A stretch of DNA of 64,000 bases from Euborellia annulipes (GCA_023213315.1 JAKCPI010012719.1:1-64000), one strand, 5' to 3'; numbered from the stretch's first letter, positions 1 through 10,379 are shown. Program-made: numbers and translations. Notes: generated from the letters alone by a model not told the origin.

Positions 1-249
1 TTTTTATTTTTAATAGTAGTCTATAAATAGATTCTTATATAGAAAATCTTTCCAATAAATTTCATTCAATCATCAATTAAAGACAGTTCAATGCAATTCA
101 ATTCAAATCAATATATGATAGAATTTTTTTATTAAATTTTATTGTTAGGAATTAAATTTTTTCTTTACAATTTCAACAAGTTAAGTCATCCCAATTTGAT
201 GCCTTTGATTTAGGTTTGAATGAATATATAATTTAAAAATTTATAAAAT

Positions 250-825
250 TATTAAAAAAAAGGTTCTATTTATTTATTTATTTGAAATTCCTATCGGGAT
301 CCCCGTTTATTTGCCCGAGGTGCTTTCGTGTACGAAGACACACACCTCAAACCCAACCGGCCTCTGGCCGTAGCCATCTACCGGCACCCCGTGAAGTTAC
401 ATCATTTCCTATCTCTAACTCCTCCTCCTGCTTTCGTCTCTAGCTAGTGAACTAATCCTTATTTCTGGTTCCAACCGACTCCTTATATCCAACCTCTTCT
501 ATGCTATGGAGGATGTCCTAGTTTGAGGAGGGACTCCCTCAGCTCCGGCGTGTAGCCTACTCCTTTCGAAGAATGCATCACTGAGAGGGAACCTTCTTTA
601 CGTCCCTTCCACAGGACGGGATGTCACAGCAACTCCCTCTCCTCGTAGAGTTGCCTGAGGGCTATTGTGGTAAGATCCTATATTCCAATCCAGGGCTTGC
701 TTGAGGATTTGTTTACATTAAATAAATATTTTTATTTAATGAAAAATCCCGCACGCCAAGGATTTGAACAGGGATCTTCTTTGCAGAAGCTGACACCCTA
801 GCTCACTACACCAGCGAGCCCTCTC
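250..825 (-). mobile_element. SINE-3: long (~560 bp) tRNA-headed SINE, full copy
   Basis: Read on the minus strand, the element opens with a tRNA-like head: an A-box-like TGGTGTAGTGAG and a B-box-like TGTTCAAATCC (inside 745-820). A ~450 bp body follows, and the end is a TTTATTT-rich tail at 260-285. A second copy lies at 63278-63822 and a shortened one at 32037-32403, which proves it is dispersed. Flanking DNA repeats around the insertion (TTAGGTTTGAATGAATA at 210-226 and 827-843). The similarity continues beyond that with a small interruption, so the target duplication may be unusually long. The body has no reading frame of note. Confidence 0.8.
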
Positions 826-1126
826 ATTAGGTTTGAATGAATACTGACTTGATAATTTAAAAATTTAGTACATTATTTATGTAACACTCTATACATTTAC
901 ATTACATTAGGCAATAATTATATAAAGAAAAAGATAGTCAAAGATTTTTTTTTAATTAAATCAATTTCCCTAATATAAAGTATTATTAAACAATTTTTCT
1001 TTATAAAATATTATTGAAGATCAATGACCACTGGGGCTTAAAACCATCCTCCTACCCTAACTCTCTTGAAAAATATACCTTAAATAGAATAAATTTATTT
1101 ATTATATTATTTTTTTATTTTTCAGA

Positions 1127-1468
1127 TGGCAAACAGTGTAAGAAGAGTCATCACCAGCCTTCACTTCTCATGAACCTGCTAGCTGCTCCTGTTCTCTTCA
1201 GGGCTCAAACTGCGCTTCCAGCACCTGCAGTACAACTAAGGCTTGTATATTTTTATTAGCGGGGCGCAGAGCTAGATATATTTAGGTTTTTTCAAAATTT
1301 CTTTTTCTTTTTGATTCGACTTCAATAACTTATTTTAGATAGATTAAAAAATAAAAATAGGATGTATTAATATTTTCTTTCTCCATTCCAGGATCCCTAA
1401 TTTAACCATTTTTTTCAGAGCCCCAATTCATCGATTGAAGACATCGTGGGATAACAATGGATGTGTAT
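1127..1468 (+). other. Weak exon-like segments (possible non-coding transcript)
   Basis: A T-rich tract and AG precede 1127, and another acceptor-like site precedes 1419. The segment 1419-1468 ends at a strong donor-like GTAAGT (1469). No frame joins these pieces into a protein across the neighbouring candidates. If transcribed, a spliced non-coding RNA fits better than a gene. Chance is a real alternative because T-rich AT-biased DNA creates many such sites. Confidence 0.2.
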
Positions 1469-1474
1469 GTAAGT

Positions 1475-2560
1475 AGGTTTTCTTGTAAAATTTGTATTCT
1501 ATTACGAATGCAAATTAAAACATCCACCGTGGGACATCATCTTCATGAGACAAAACAAAGTGTTTAGCTTTTAGGTTTATCAGTCATAGGAAGGATATGT
1601 GTATTGGGGTATCTCTTCATCTCTTTCTATCTTTTTTTCTTTTTCAGCTTAATTTAAATGTTAAATACACATAATCCTTTAAGTTAGATATACTACATTA
1701 TATAGAATCTAGGGGGAGATAAAACATTTCTGCGCTCACGCTTTCTTTCTTTTTTTTTTGGGGGGGGGGGTCTAGGCCTCAGGATCCTCTGAGTATCAAC
1801 TGAATGTTTTTCGATTGGGGAATGATGTTCTTATACTGGCATAGGTGTTGTTATTCTTTCCCCATTGTTCCCAAATAGGACGGCAGTGATTGGGGCACTG
1901 CAACGTTAGGTGATTAGGATAGGGATTCCCAGAAAAGAATGTCTATTCCCTAATTGACTGATGTTCAGGAGAAAAAAGAGGATTCTCTATTAACGCGTTT
2001 TTTTGCAAGAAAGATTATCTAAATCTTTCAATCGAAAACCGGTCGTCCACTGGATTCTTGGCCTGAATGTTTTAGTAGAGGGTAGGTTAGAGGCGGAGTG
2101 GTGCGCTCTTTGGATAGGATAGGTGTTGTTTAGCTTTTTTATACATTCCGACCCTCACCATACTCTTACTGAGGCATTCAGGTCCTTGACTCCGGTCTTG
2201 TACTTACCGGGATTCGCATCCTAACACCGTTTTTTCTATTTTCATTTCTTCTTCAACTTTACTTGGGTGTGGGCGCGTTTCACCGTTCCGTTATCGATAA
2301 CTTTTTTGAAATATAGACTTACCTGTCTATCGGGAGTGTTCGTGTTTCGCGATCGTCTCAAGAAAGAAGAGGCTCTCCACTGAAGAGTTAGGTGGCCAAC
2401 TGAGCCACAGAGGGGATTGGGTGTAGGTTAGATTTTGAAGACAGAAGACTTGGGTTTCTGCGAGTACTTCTTCAAGGTAACTAATTTTTAATATATATAA
2501 AAGGAATTTGAAAAAAAAACAGCTGATTATTAATGAAATATCATTGACAATACTACTAAC
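1475..2560. other. Unassigned, moderately complex sequence
   Basis: This stretch is less AT-biased than its surroundings and holds a G-run at 1760-1770, but I find no open frame with coding character, no tRNA-like head and no inverted termini. A minus-strand frame of 78 codons (2327-2563) shows no recognisable motif and is probably chance. Confidence 0.3.
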
Positions 2561-2578
2561 CAATTATTATATATTTCA

Positions 2579-2865
2579 ATGATATAAAAAGAGGATGCAG
2601 CCAATAATAAAAAGCATCTATTTTGTTAACACTCTTTATTTCGGAACGTTTCGGCTATGATCAACAAAGCCATCTTCAGCCCTCCAAGCTAGAAATATAT
2701 ACATACATTCATTAAATAATTGTTTTGTTAATAAATCGTCATAATAGTAGCTAGCTTGGAGGGCTGAAGATGGCTTTGTTGATCATAGCCGAAACGTTCC
2801 GAAATAAAGAGTGTTAACAAAATAGATGCTTTTTATTATTGGCTGCATCCTCTTTTTATATCATT
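2579..2865. mobile_element. Penelope-type fold-back element with hammerhead-like cores
   Basis: Two near-perfect inverted arms of about 114 bases (2579-2692 and 2751-2865) flank a 58-base AT-rich spacer. Each arm, read outward, contains CTGAAGA, a short stem (GGCT...AGCC), then CCGAAACGTT, an AATAAA signal, and a GGCTGCATCCTC segment. CTGANGA, a helix and GAAAC is the order of a hammerhead ribozyme core, here with one core substitution (A for U). Such ribozymes are known in the terminal repeats of Penelope-like retroelements. No reverse transcriptase is present, so this is a non-autonomous or collapsed derivative. Confidence 0.7.
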
Positions 2866-2869
2866 AATC

Positions 2870-3895
2870 TAATTGTATAACAGCCAGAATTCGTTATATA
2901 TTATATATTTCATTTTTCAATTCTCTCAATATTTTTTTCAAATTCCACTTTTAATAATAATAATATTTATTTAATATTTATAATTTTCTCCTTTGTTTCA
3001 GATGGGTGGTTGGGAGTGGGGGCTGCACTTCGGCGTTCTTCGAATGCAACCAAGTGAATTCTTCAGTACGTAAATATTTAATTAAATCCATTCAAAATAA
3101 TTACTCAAAGATATAAGAAAAATATTATTTTCTTTTTTTTTAGTCAAGGGCATCATTATAAAAATTTAGAAATATTATTTCTCATCATTCTTAATGCCGT
3201 GGTGGCATGAAAATTTCAAGTTAAAATAAATAGAAAAGCATAACAAGAAAACAGTGACTTTGATAAATCGGATCTAAAACGTCAACTCAAATAAATAAAT
3301 ATATTTTTATTTTGATAAATAAAATAAAATATCAAATCTTAAGTAGGCCTATTAATTTTTTTTTTTAATCACGCTAATTTCTTGATATTAATTTTTAAAT
3401 TTATTTTTTTTTTTTTTAGGTGACACATCAAAAAGAATAAACAAACAAAATAAGAAAATATTCGCTCAATTTTCACTATATCATGTCGCCATATTATTCC
3501 CTCTAATAAAGTGAAATAATTAAGAAAAATTATATTCAAATATCAACATCAATGAACTTCTTTAGAAATAAAAATGAATATTTGAATTCTGTGAATAGAC
3601 TCTACCTATTGCTTCGTTCTGGTAAACTTGATAGCAATATAAGAATTGGGCAAATTTATCATTGATCCTCAATATCTTAATGAATCTTTAAAAATCATCT
3701 TGCATCAATCAAACTCTACAATCAGCCATAAACATCATGATTTGCCCAAGAACACTTTTGGAGGATAGGGAGGGCTGTAAGGGGAGATGTGGAGGCCCTT
3801 TAAAGAAAAATCAACTTGAGAAACAGGTATGTTGATCTTGGCATCATTGTTACCTTTTGATAAGTGAGACAGATTCTTAAAGATATCCTTTTTGC
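2870..3895. other. AT-rich stretch with one weak exon-like segment
   Basis: Mostly low-complexity A/T sequence. At 3002-3065 a short GC-richer segment sits between a good acceptor (TTTGTTTCAG) and a GTACGT donor; two of its three frames are open but only 21 codons long. Nothing links it to a known protein. The minus-strand frame at 3735-4022 overlaps the next candidate exon and lacks recognisable motifs. Confidence 0.25.
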
Positions 3896-3897
3896 AG

Positions 3898-4104
3898 ATT
3901 TGACCACTGCAACTGGAATAAGCTGAATTGAAAAGGGAATCCGTCGAATGACCTTCAACTCCTCCTGAAGGTGAATATTTTAGGCTTCTACTGAGCATAA
4001 TCACATAAACATACAAATTCATAAATTTAATATCTGTTTTTAATTTTTAATTATTTTTTTTTTAGAATTTGAGAACTTCAGCAAAGGCAGCATCGGCAGC
4101 AAAG
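3898..4104 (+). other. Two candidate non-coding exons
   Basis: Segments 3898-3970 (acceptor TTTTTGCAG, donor GTGAAT) and 4066-4104 (acceptor TTTTTTAG, donor GTAATT) have good splice borders. All three frames of 3898-3970 contain stops, so it cannot be internal coding sequence. Its last bases resemble the end of the candidate at 5617-5891, which uses the same GTGAATATT donor context. This hints at exon duplication within a long non-coding transcript. Confidence 0.25.
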
Positions 4105-4304
4105 GTAATTTTTGCCTGGCTTGGGGAGAAGAGGGTGAGTTATGCAAACAGGATTTTTTTAGCCTGCGGCTTCTTGTCGTGAAACGAGAATATCTTTCAT
4201 TTTAAGTCTGTGTTAAAGATTCGTTGTTGTTGTTGTTGTGTTTATCTATAGGTGTCCACTAATCTTGAGCTAGTTCGCTTTGTTTAGATCTCTTGATTTG
4301 TTTT

Positions 4305-4986
4305 TACTTTCTCTTACCTATGTATATATGTAATATATATAGAGAGAGAAAGTATTGGATTCATGTCAAAAATTCGATGTCGAGATTTTGATGGATATTC
4401 ACGTTTTGAGGTCCCCTGAATCCAAAAAAGTGGTTTTCGCGACATGGTCTGTCTGTGTGTGTGTGTGTGTGTGTGTCTGTCTGTCTGTGAACAAAATATC
4501 TCCAGAAGGAAAAGAGCTAGGAGGTTGAAATTTTATATTTAAGTTAGGCACCCCCATGGGACGTGACACGAAGCTTTTGAACAAAATCGACCAAAGAGTA
4601 CTAGTACTTTACTGATGCACTTTTTCAGTTTTTTTTCGATTTTCTCAAAATTTGCTCCAACGATTTTTTTTTTAATTCAAAAATCAATTATTTTTTAGAT
4701 TCTCTTTAAAATGTATATTCTCATTTTGTCATTGAAATCTTCTGAAGACCACTTTACTCTTGTACTCCATAGGAAAGATAGGAGAAATGGTTGCCATGGT
4801 AACAAAATATAAATATTTCGCCATACTTATAAATTTTACATCTTGAAATTCGAATGTATCGTACTGTCGGAAACTAAATACATGTCGACACAAAAAATCT
4901 GGTGTGACAAGCACAGAACACAACTTTCGATTACCGAAGGTAAGAGAAAGTTGTGTGCTGTGCGCCAGTCACACCAGATTTTTTTA
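4305..4986 (+). mobile_element. Family A repeat, near-complete copy
   Basis: Family A is the most abundant repeat in the window. It starts with TACTTTCTCTTACC and an imperfect hairpin (…AGAGAGAAAGTA). A ~550-base body follows with a (TG)n tract at a fixed position, and the element finishes in a long imperfect palindrome bounded by AAATCTGGTGTGAC and GTCACACCAGATTT (about 4890-4984). It has no coding frame. Its class is uncertain: shared TACTTTCTC ends with ragged opposite ends suggest a retroelement read on the minus strand, while the terminal palindrome suggests a DNA element. Confidence 0.75.
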
Positions 4987-5008
4987 TTTAATTTCATTAT
5001 TTAATGGC

Positions 5009-5178
5009 TATTTATATTTTGTTACCATGGCAACCAATCCTATATTCTTACCTATGAAGTACATGTGTCCTTCAAACAACATTGGGGACAAATTGAGAAT
5101 ACACAGAAAACAACTTCCAATTACCGAAGATAATATAAAAGTTGTGTGTTGTGCGGTCAATTTAACCAGATTTTTCCT
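5009..5178. mobile_element. Family A rearranged fragments
   Basis: A minus-orientation piece of the Family A body (TTTTGTTACCATGGCAACC, 5017-5035) runs into a plus-orientation terminal palindrome (5102-5176). The join is not seen in other copies, so it reflects local inversion or insertion of one copy into another. Confidence 0.6.
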
Positions 5179-5493
5179 CTCAACTTACATTTTATTTAAA
5201 ATATTAATTTGTTAACAAACTCTGTTGGCTGAAATAAGTCCTGTAAAAAAAAAATCGCCCGTATCCGGTGAATTAGCATAAACGACAAATCAACAATTAA
5301 ACGGGAATCGAAAAAAAACGTTTAAAGGCCCCAATATATTCCAATACAATTTTGTCGCTTTTGAAATCGTATTTATTATTAAATTAATAAAAAAAAAAAG
5401 TAAAAAGGTATGCTTAAATTCCGATATTGACAGAAATCTCAATTTCGCGGGAAGGGTTAAAAAACAAAGCCTTATTTAAACTTGTAGCAAATC

Positions 5494-5555
5494 ACACAAC
5501 TTTCTCTTACCTTCGGTAATCGAAAGTTGTGTTCTGTGCTTGTCACACCAGATTG
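5494..5555 (-). mobile_element. Family A terminal-palindrome fragment
   Basis: Only the distal palindrome is present (CTTACCTTCGGTAATCG core and TGTCACACCAGATT end). No body of the element adjoins it. Confidence 0.6.
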
Positions 5556-5616
5556 AATATTGTGTATGAGTGTCTGTACTTTTTTTCTAATTCTCTTTAT
5601 TTTTTTTTTTTTCTAG

Positions 5617-5891
5617 ATTTGCACGATGTGGCTTGAGTCCTGACTCATGCGATCTTTTTGTCTCAAAGTCCTTTGGTCTTGGCTGAGTGTCCTTCACTTG
5701 GACCACAGAAGTGCGTCACTCCTCCCACGGATTCCTACAATTTCTACATTTTGGTATCTCTTCAGTGCAATTGTGATAGTGTGTTACTTCAGTGCAAATT
5801 GAAATCAACTCAACGGGTGCAACCAATTGGGATCAACTGGATCAGCTCTACAAGTGCAAGGGGCTTCGAGCGACCGTCAACCCCTCAGGAG
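5617..5891 (+). other. Candidate exon, probably non-coding
   Basis: A strong polypyrimidine tract and CTAG acceptor precede 5617, and a GTGAAT donor follows 5891. The segment is visibly richer in GC than its flanks. One frame is open only from 5637 onward after an in-frame TGA, giving 85 codons with several cysteines but no family I recognise. A frame that begins inside the exon after a stop argues against internal coding sequence; a non-coding RNA exon or a decayed exon are the alternatives. Confidence 0.3.
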
Positions 5892-5984
5892 GTGAATATT
5901 AAAATACTCTAGCCACAAACACACACATGAACTCTTTTGAAATTTCTTTCTGAATTGTTTTATTTTAAAGAAAAAGAAGTCTTC

Positions 5985-6330
5985 AAGATTAAGTATTACG
6001 CGAAATTTTTAATAAGTAAGAAAATTTCATATTCAAGTTATTAAATAAAAGGAGCTAAACTAATTCATATTTTCTATTTTTCAGATGACTTGTATTTCCT
6101 TGACAGGTTTGGTGAGATTTGGTTAAATAAAAACAAACTTATTTAATAATACAAATGAAGGAACCATTTTGGCTTAAGAGTGTATCATCTATTGGTGCCT
6201 ATTCATTTTGTTTTTTTGGAGCTTTTATTACACACAGTAAGTAAATACAAATTAAAGGCGCCTTTTTCGAATTTGCCCTTTGAGAGTTAGCTAAGCCACT
6301 GTTTATATAAACTTGTGGAGGGTGATTAAT
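5985..6330. repeat. Local duplication, first copy
   Basis: Matches 6865-7257 in the same order: AATAAGTAAG, a TTTTCAGATGA acceptor-like site, ATCATCTATTGGTG, ACACAGTAAGTAAA, and CTTTTTCGAATTTGCCC through GTGGAGGGTGATT. The offset is about 0.9 kb. Similarity spans both presumed exon-like and intron-like sequence, so the DNA segment was duplicated. Confidence 0.75.
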
Positions 6331-6864
6331 TTTTTCTGTAATTTTATATTAAATTTCTTATAACCGCGAGCGAACTCATTTTTTAAAATGAATTTTTCTA
6401 TTTTTTTTTTTATAATATATTTTATAAAGTGAAGTGCAAATAAAAAAAAGAAGTCTTAAGAAAATTAATTTTGAACGCAACAAAATTTCAAAAGTAAGTA
6501 AATTTTCATTAAGTGATAAAATCAAAATCTGGAAACTAATATTATTTTTTTTTTTTAGGTAGAGGTGAGGTTAGGTGGGCTATGAGGGGAGGAGGAGGCC
6601 CAAATGAAGAAAGAAAAAAAAACAATTTTTCACAACAAATTTTTGTATAGGCCTACTTATATTTTGTCCCTAATTGAATATCTATATATAGGCTTATATA
6701 ATTGTTGAGTATCCAACTGTGTCTGTCACGCACAAAAAAATGAAATTTTGCACTTTTATAGAGCACGTTATTTAATATTATTTGATTTTTTGGAAAAAGT
6801 CATTCGGCTGTTGAGGCCATTTCACTTTATAAATTTATGAAATAAAATTTAATTTAACCTGAAA

Positions 6865-7257
6865 TTTCAATAAGTAAGTAAATTTCATATATGTACAAGA
6901 GTTATTAAAATAAAATGAGCAAGATTAATTCAAATTTTATATTTTCCAGATGATTGTTTTTTCTTGACGTTATTTTTTTGACGTTGGTTAAATAAAATTA
7001 GACCCGTACGAGGCTCAGTAAGAAGACATCAGCTTCTCGTGCCTAGAGTCTCGAGTTTGCTTCCCGTCCCAAGCGAGAAAAATTTATTTCATTTGGAGTG
7101 ATTCATTATCATCTATTGGTGTCTACTCATCAAATTTTCTTGTTTTGGAGCTTTTAATATACACAGTAAGTAAACACAAATTAAAGACACCTTTTTCGAA
7201 TTTGCCCTTTGAGAGTTAGCTACACCACAGTTTATATGAACTTGTGGAGGGTGATTT
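6865..7257. repeat. Local duplication, second copy with a SINE-like insertion
   Basis: Second copy of the 5985-6330 segment. It carries an extra ~75-base block at about 7005-7085 that is absent from the first copy and ends in GCTTCCCGTCCCAAGCGAG. The same block type recurs near 23700 and 28430, so it was inserted after the duplication. Confidence 0.7.
7005..7085 (+). mobile_element. SINE-like fragment (TTCCCGTCCCAAGCG type)
   Basis: A short dispersed block with a tRNA-like appearance; related pieces sit at 23690-23750 and 28370-28445. The A- and B-box matches are poor, so tRNA origin is only suspected. Confidence 0.4.
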
Positions 7258-7283
7258 AATTTGACGATTTTTGCTGTATTTAT

Positions 7284-7470
7284 ATGCGATGACCAGGTAC
7301 ATTATATTTTTTTTAAATATACCTGGTCATCGCATACTGTGTATATTTTTATTATATAAAGGTTTGGTTCAACAATGTATAAAATCCACTATGACACTTT
7401 CATTATGACTTTTCGCCAGCTCTGATGATGATTCAAACACGTAACCGAAACGTCAGCCGTGCGGATTAAA
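7284..7470 (+). mobile_element. Penelope-type terminus with canonical hammerhead core
   Basis: A 16-base inverted repeat (7284-7299 and 7320-7335) precedes a hammerhead-like block at 7417-7461. The block reads CTGATGA (7422-7428), then 18 bases, GAAA (7447-7450) and CGTC (7451-7454), followed by AGCC, which can pair with the AGCT just before CTGATGA to form a short stem I. The central stem II is poor. The ACGT in the GAAACGTC junction fits the minimal, palindromic stem III known for Penelope-type hammerheads, which cleave best as dimers. Confidence 0.55.
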
Positions 7471-7534
7471 TATATAAAGAAAAAACCTTACCGACATCTC
7501 TCATTTTCTACCCTATCATTAATAAAAAATGATT

Positions 7535-7788
7535 TTTTTTTTTAAACATTCACACTTTTTTCTCATTCACACTCACATTCACACAGTCTTCTCGGCAACT
7601 TAGGCCATTTAAGACTTTGACGATAACCGTTGTAGAGAATATATCTATTGTGGGGTCAGGCATTTCTATTTAAGTCATTTGGAATACAAATGCCTTAAAT
7701 AAAATCGTCGGACTGCCTGGGGTCCGAACCCGCGACGTTCGGTATAGAAGATGAGGCACGCCTCCAACTACTCCAAGCCCCGTGGGCA
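7535..7788 (-). mobile_element. SINE-1, complete copy with target duplication
   Basis: On the minus strand it begins GCCCACGGGGCTTGGAGTAG (A-box-like). A B-box GGGTTCGGACCCC follows, then a central domain with TTAAATAAAA and the mirror CATTTG…CAAATG, and a tail ending GCCGAGAAGACTGTGTGAATG with TG-rich repeats. It is bounded by a 12-base direct repeat TAAAAAATGATT (7523-7534 and 7789-7800). The head is tRNA-derived, so RNA polymerase III transcription would be expected for an active source copy. Confidence 0.85.
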
Positions 7789-8039
7789 TAAAAAATGATT
7801 GGTTTTTGAATTTTAATCAAAACTATTGAAGCGTTTTCATTGAAATCTTTATATCGACTACATTTCATTTAAAAACACTTAAATTTTTTTGTTTCTTATA
7901 TTGTAATTTATTCTTTTAATTGACGAGCTAAACATTTCAATTCTCAAACTTATTTTTCATGTATGGGCTACCTCAACACGCGGAAAATTTATTAAATGGC
8001 CTCTCTTAGTAAAATAAAAGAAAAGGAAGGAGGGGTAGT

Positions 8040-8240
8040 TATATTGGCAATACATGCTCCAGGTGCCGGGGTCGAGGGAGTCCGCACGCCATGCTTCTGA
8101 TTAACTGTGATTGATGAGCAGCCGCCTATGCTAATTCCCAACCGCCCTTGCAATTAGCTGCATTCGCCATTAGGGCAAACAATCACACACAAATCACAAT
8201 AACTCTCCTACCCCGTCTGGATGGCCCTCGTTCTAGATTA
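8040..8240. promoter_or_regulatory. Possible regulatory island
   Basis: A 200-base block of balanced composition with homeodomain-type cores (TAATT, GCAATTAGC, GATTAAC) and TGATTGATGAG, a Pbx/Meis-like site, lying in AT-rich repeat sequence. It matches no repeat elsewhere in the window. A conserved enhancer is inferred; no conservation test was possible. Confidence 0.25.
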
Positions 8241-8644
8241 TTCTAATTAAAGAAAAAAAGAACAAAACTAATAGAGTAATAAATAATTTTTTATTTCTTT
8301 CATTAACTTAACGACACTCACCCTGTTTGGAGGCTGTTTTTAATTATTAATTCTTATATATGAATTAAAATTAATGATAAAGCTCTGAATGTCATGTTTG
8401 ATGATTGTAACAAATAGACAATTAGGCGGTCGAAAGTAGCCAGAGGGAAAACATCTTCCTTAGTCTCCTTTCATTGTAAAATATTTGATCAACACCGAAC
8501 AATAATATAAATATCTTAGTCCATATGACTGTAGGCAGAAAAGAGAGACGCTAATGGGCACGGGTCGCTTCGAAAATAATTCTCAGGTATAGAGATATTA
8601 CCTTTGCGCCTCTTTTTTTATCAAATTTACAATCCATTTTATTT

Positions 8645-9212
8645 AATCTTACCTCTAGATATGTACAATAAATATATATAGAGAGGAAGTATTGAATTCA
8701 TGTCAAAAATTCGATGTCGAGATTTTGATGAATATACACGTTTTGAGGCCCCCTGAATCAAAAAAAGTGGTTTTCGCCACTTGATCTGTATGTGTTGAAT
8801 TTAAACCATGAAGGATTTGAGCTAGGAAGTTGAAATTTTATATTTAAGTTAGGCACTCCAATGGGACGTGACACGAAGCTTTTGAACAAAATCGACCAAA
8901 GAGTACTAGTATTTTACTGATGCACTTTTTTCAGTTTTTTTCGATTTTCTCAAAATTCGCTCCAACGATTTTGAGTAAAATTCATAAATCAATTTTTTTT
9001 AGATGCTCTTTGAAATGTATATTCTCATTTTGCTATTGAAATCGTAACAAAATATAAATATTTTTCTCTGTTTATAAATTCTATATATATATATACGTAT
9101 ATGTCGACACAAAAAATTTGGTGTGACAAGCACAGCACACAACTTTCTCTTACCTTCGGTAATCGACCGTTCGGTAATAAACCGTTCTGTGCTTGTCACA
9201 CCAGATTTTTAT
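8645..9212 (+). mobile_element. Family A repeat, near-complete copy
   Basis: Starts at CTTACCTCTAGATATG with its hairpin, keeps the fixed-order body and ends in the terminal palindrome (about 9103-9210). The (TG)n tract is almost lost here. Confidence 0.7.
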
Positions 9213-9270
9213 TTTCTCTTACCCTATATATAAAATATATGAATGTATTTAGCTTATTTTGACTGATTTT

Positions 9271-9573
9271 ATCTTTCTCTATTGCATTTGGTCCTGAGGA
9301 TGGATGATGCCGAGTCCCCGAAATTATTAATTAATAAAGTATTTTTAGGCCGATTTTAATTTTTTTTTTTTTCACTTTTCCTTGACGGCTTTTCTCTAAA
9401 AGAATATCAATTTGTCTGTTTTTATTCGATCTGTAATTTTTCAAGACAATCAAAATGCAGCCAAGGAAAAGTGAAAAAAGAAAAAAAAACTTAAAATCGG
9501 CCTAAAAATGCTTTATTAATTAATAATTTTGGAGACGGCGTCACCCATCCTCAGGACCAAATCCAGAAAGAGT
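9271..9573. mobile_element. Fold-back element, Penelope-type
   Basis: Arms 9271-9385 and 9461-9573 are inverted copies. Each reads TTTGGTCCTGAGGATGG, GAGNC, CCCGAAATT (altered in the right arm), AATTAATAAAG and finally AAGTG with CCTTGGCTGC or a variant. The order CTGAGGA, short helix, GAAA, AATAAA, GGCTGC is the same as in the other fold-backs, with a core substitution, so this is a degenerate member. Confidence 0.6.
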
Positions 9574-9664
9574 GAGAGAAAAAAGTACAGTATAAAAGAG
9601 GTTAGGTTTTTCATATATATACAGTATAAAATATTTTTTATAAAAATTTACTTTATTTATTTTG

Positions 9665-10075
9665 TTTACTACCTGGTCATCTCAATTACAAAAGTGTGTT
9701 GAGTTATAACTTATATGCTGAGTCAGACCTTATTTTTTTGTCTAGTTTGGGGAAGGACTAGTAGTTGTCGGGAGAGAGGGGGAGGGGGTGACTCGACAGA
9801 CAGAAATTGCTCACGCCACCTGTTTTACCAACAAGCGCTTTTATTCTGGAAATTAACCCAAGACACGAGACGCCACTTCAAAAATTCAAAAAAGATTCGC
9901 AATCATTTTTCTTTTCAAATAATCAGGACAAATTGGTATGCCAAAATTTCTTAAAAGAATATTATTTGTCTCTGGATACGAATTTATCCAATGAATGGGT
10001 TATGTCTATTCGACAATCATCATTGGTGTTTTGTCAAAAATATCTAACAAAAAAATAAATTTCATAAATGACTAG
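9665..10075. other. Unassigned sequence with a short open frame
   Basis: A region with two overlapping plus-strand frames of about 80 codons (9715-9954, 9807-10058). Neither shows a signal peptide, cysteine pattern or known motif. Codon content follows the AT-rich background, so coding is unlikely. Confidence 0.25.
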
Positions 10076-10186
10076 AAAAATTTCTCGATATTCCGTTCTG
10101 ATTAAATGGTAGCCGTATAAGCAATTTTTCATAACTCATTCAGGCATAACCAAGAACCAGTTGCACTTTTAAATTGACTTCTTAAA

Positions 10187-10353
10187 ATTAAAAAAACATT
10201 CACACTTTTTTTCTCATTCATACTCACATTCACACAGTCTTTTCGGTCATAGGCCATTTAAGAATTTAAACGATACCAGTTATTGATTAATATACATATT
10301 GGAGATCCAGGCATTCTTATTTAAGCCATTTGGTATCCAAATGCCTTAAATAA
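10187..10353 (-). mobile_element. SINE-1, 5'-truncated copy with 16-base target duplication
   Basis: Contains only the tail and central domain of SINE-1; the tRNA-like head is missing. It is nevertheless flanked by a perfect 16-base direct repeat AAATTGACTTCTTAAA (10171-10186 and 10354-10369). Truncation inside an intact target duplication shows the loss occurred during reverse transcription, as in LINE-type target-primed integration. Confidence 0.85.
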
Positions 10354-10379
10354 AAATTGACTTCTTAAACCTAGGAGAA

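Noticed and set aside
3898..5891. Tandem exons of a cysteine-rich secreted protein
   Set aside because: Some frames contain cysteines in suggestive spacing, but 3898-3970 has stops in all frames and phases do not join between candidates.
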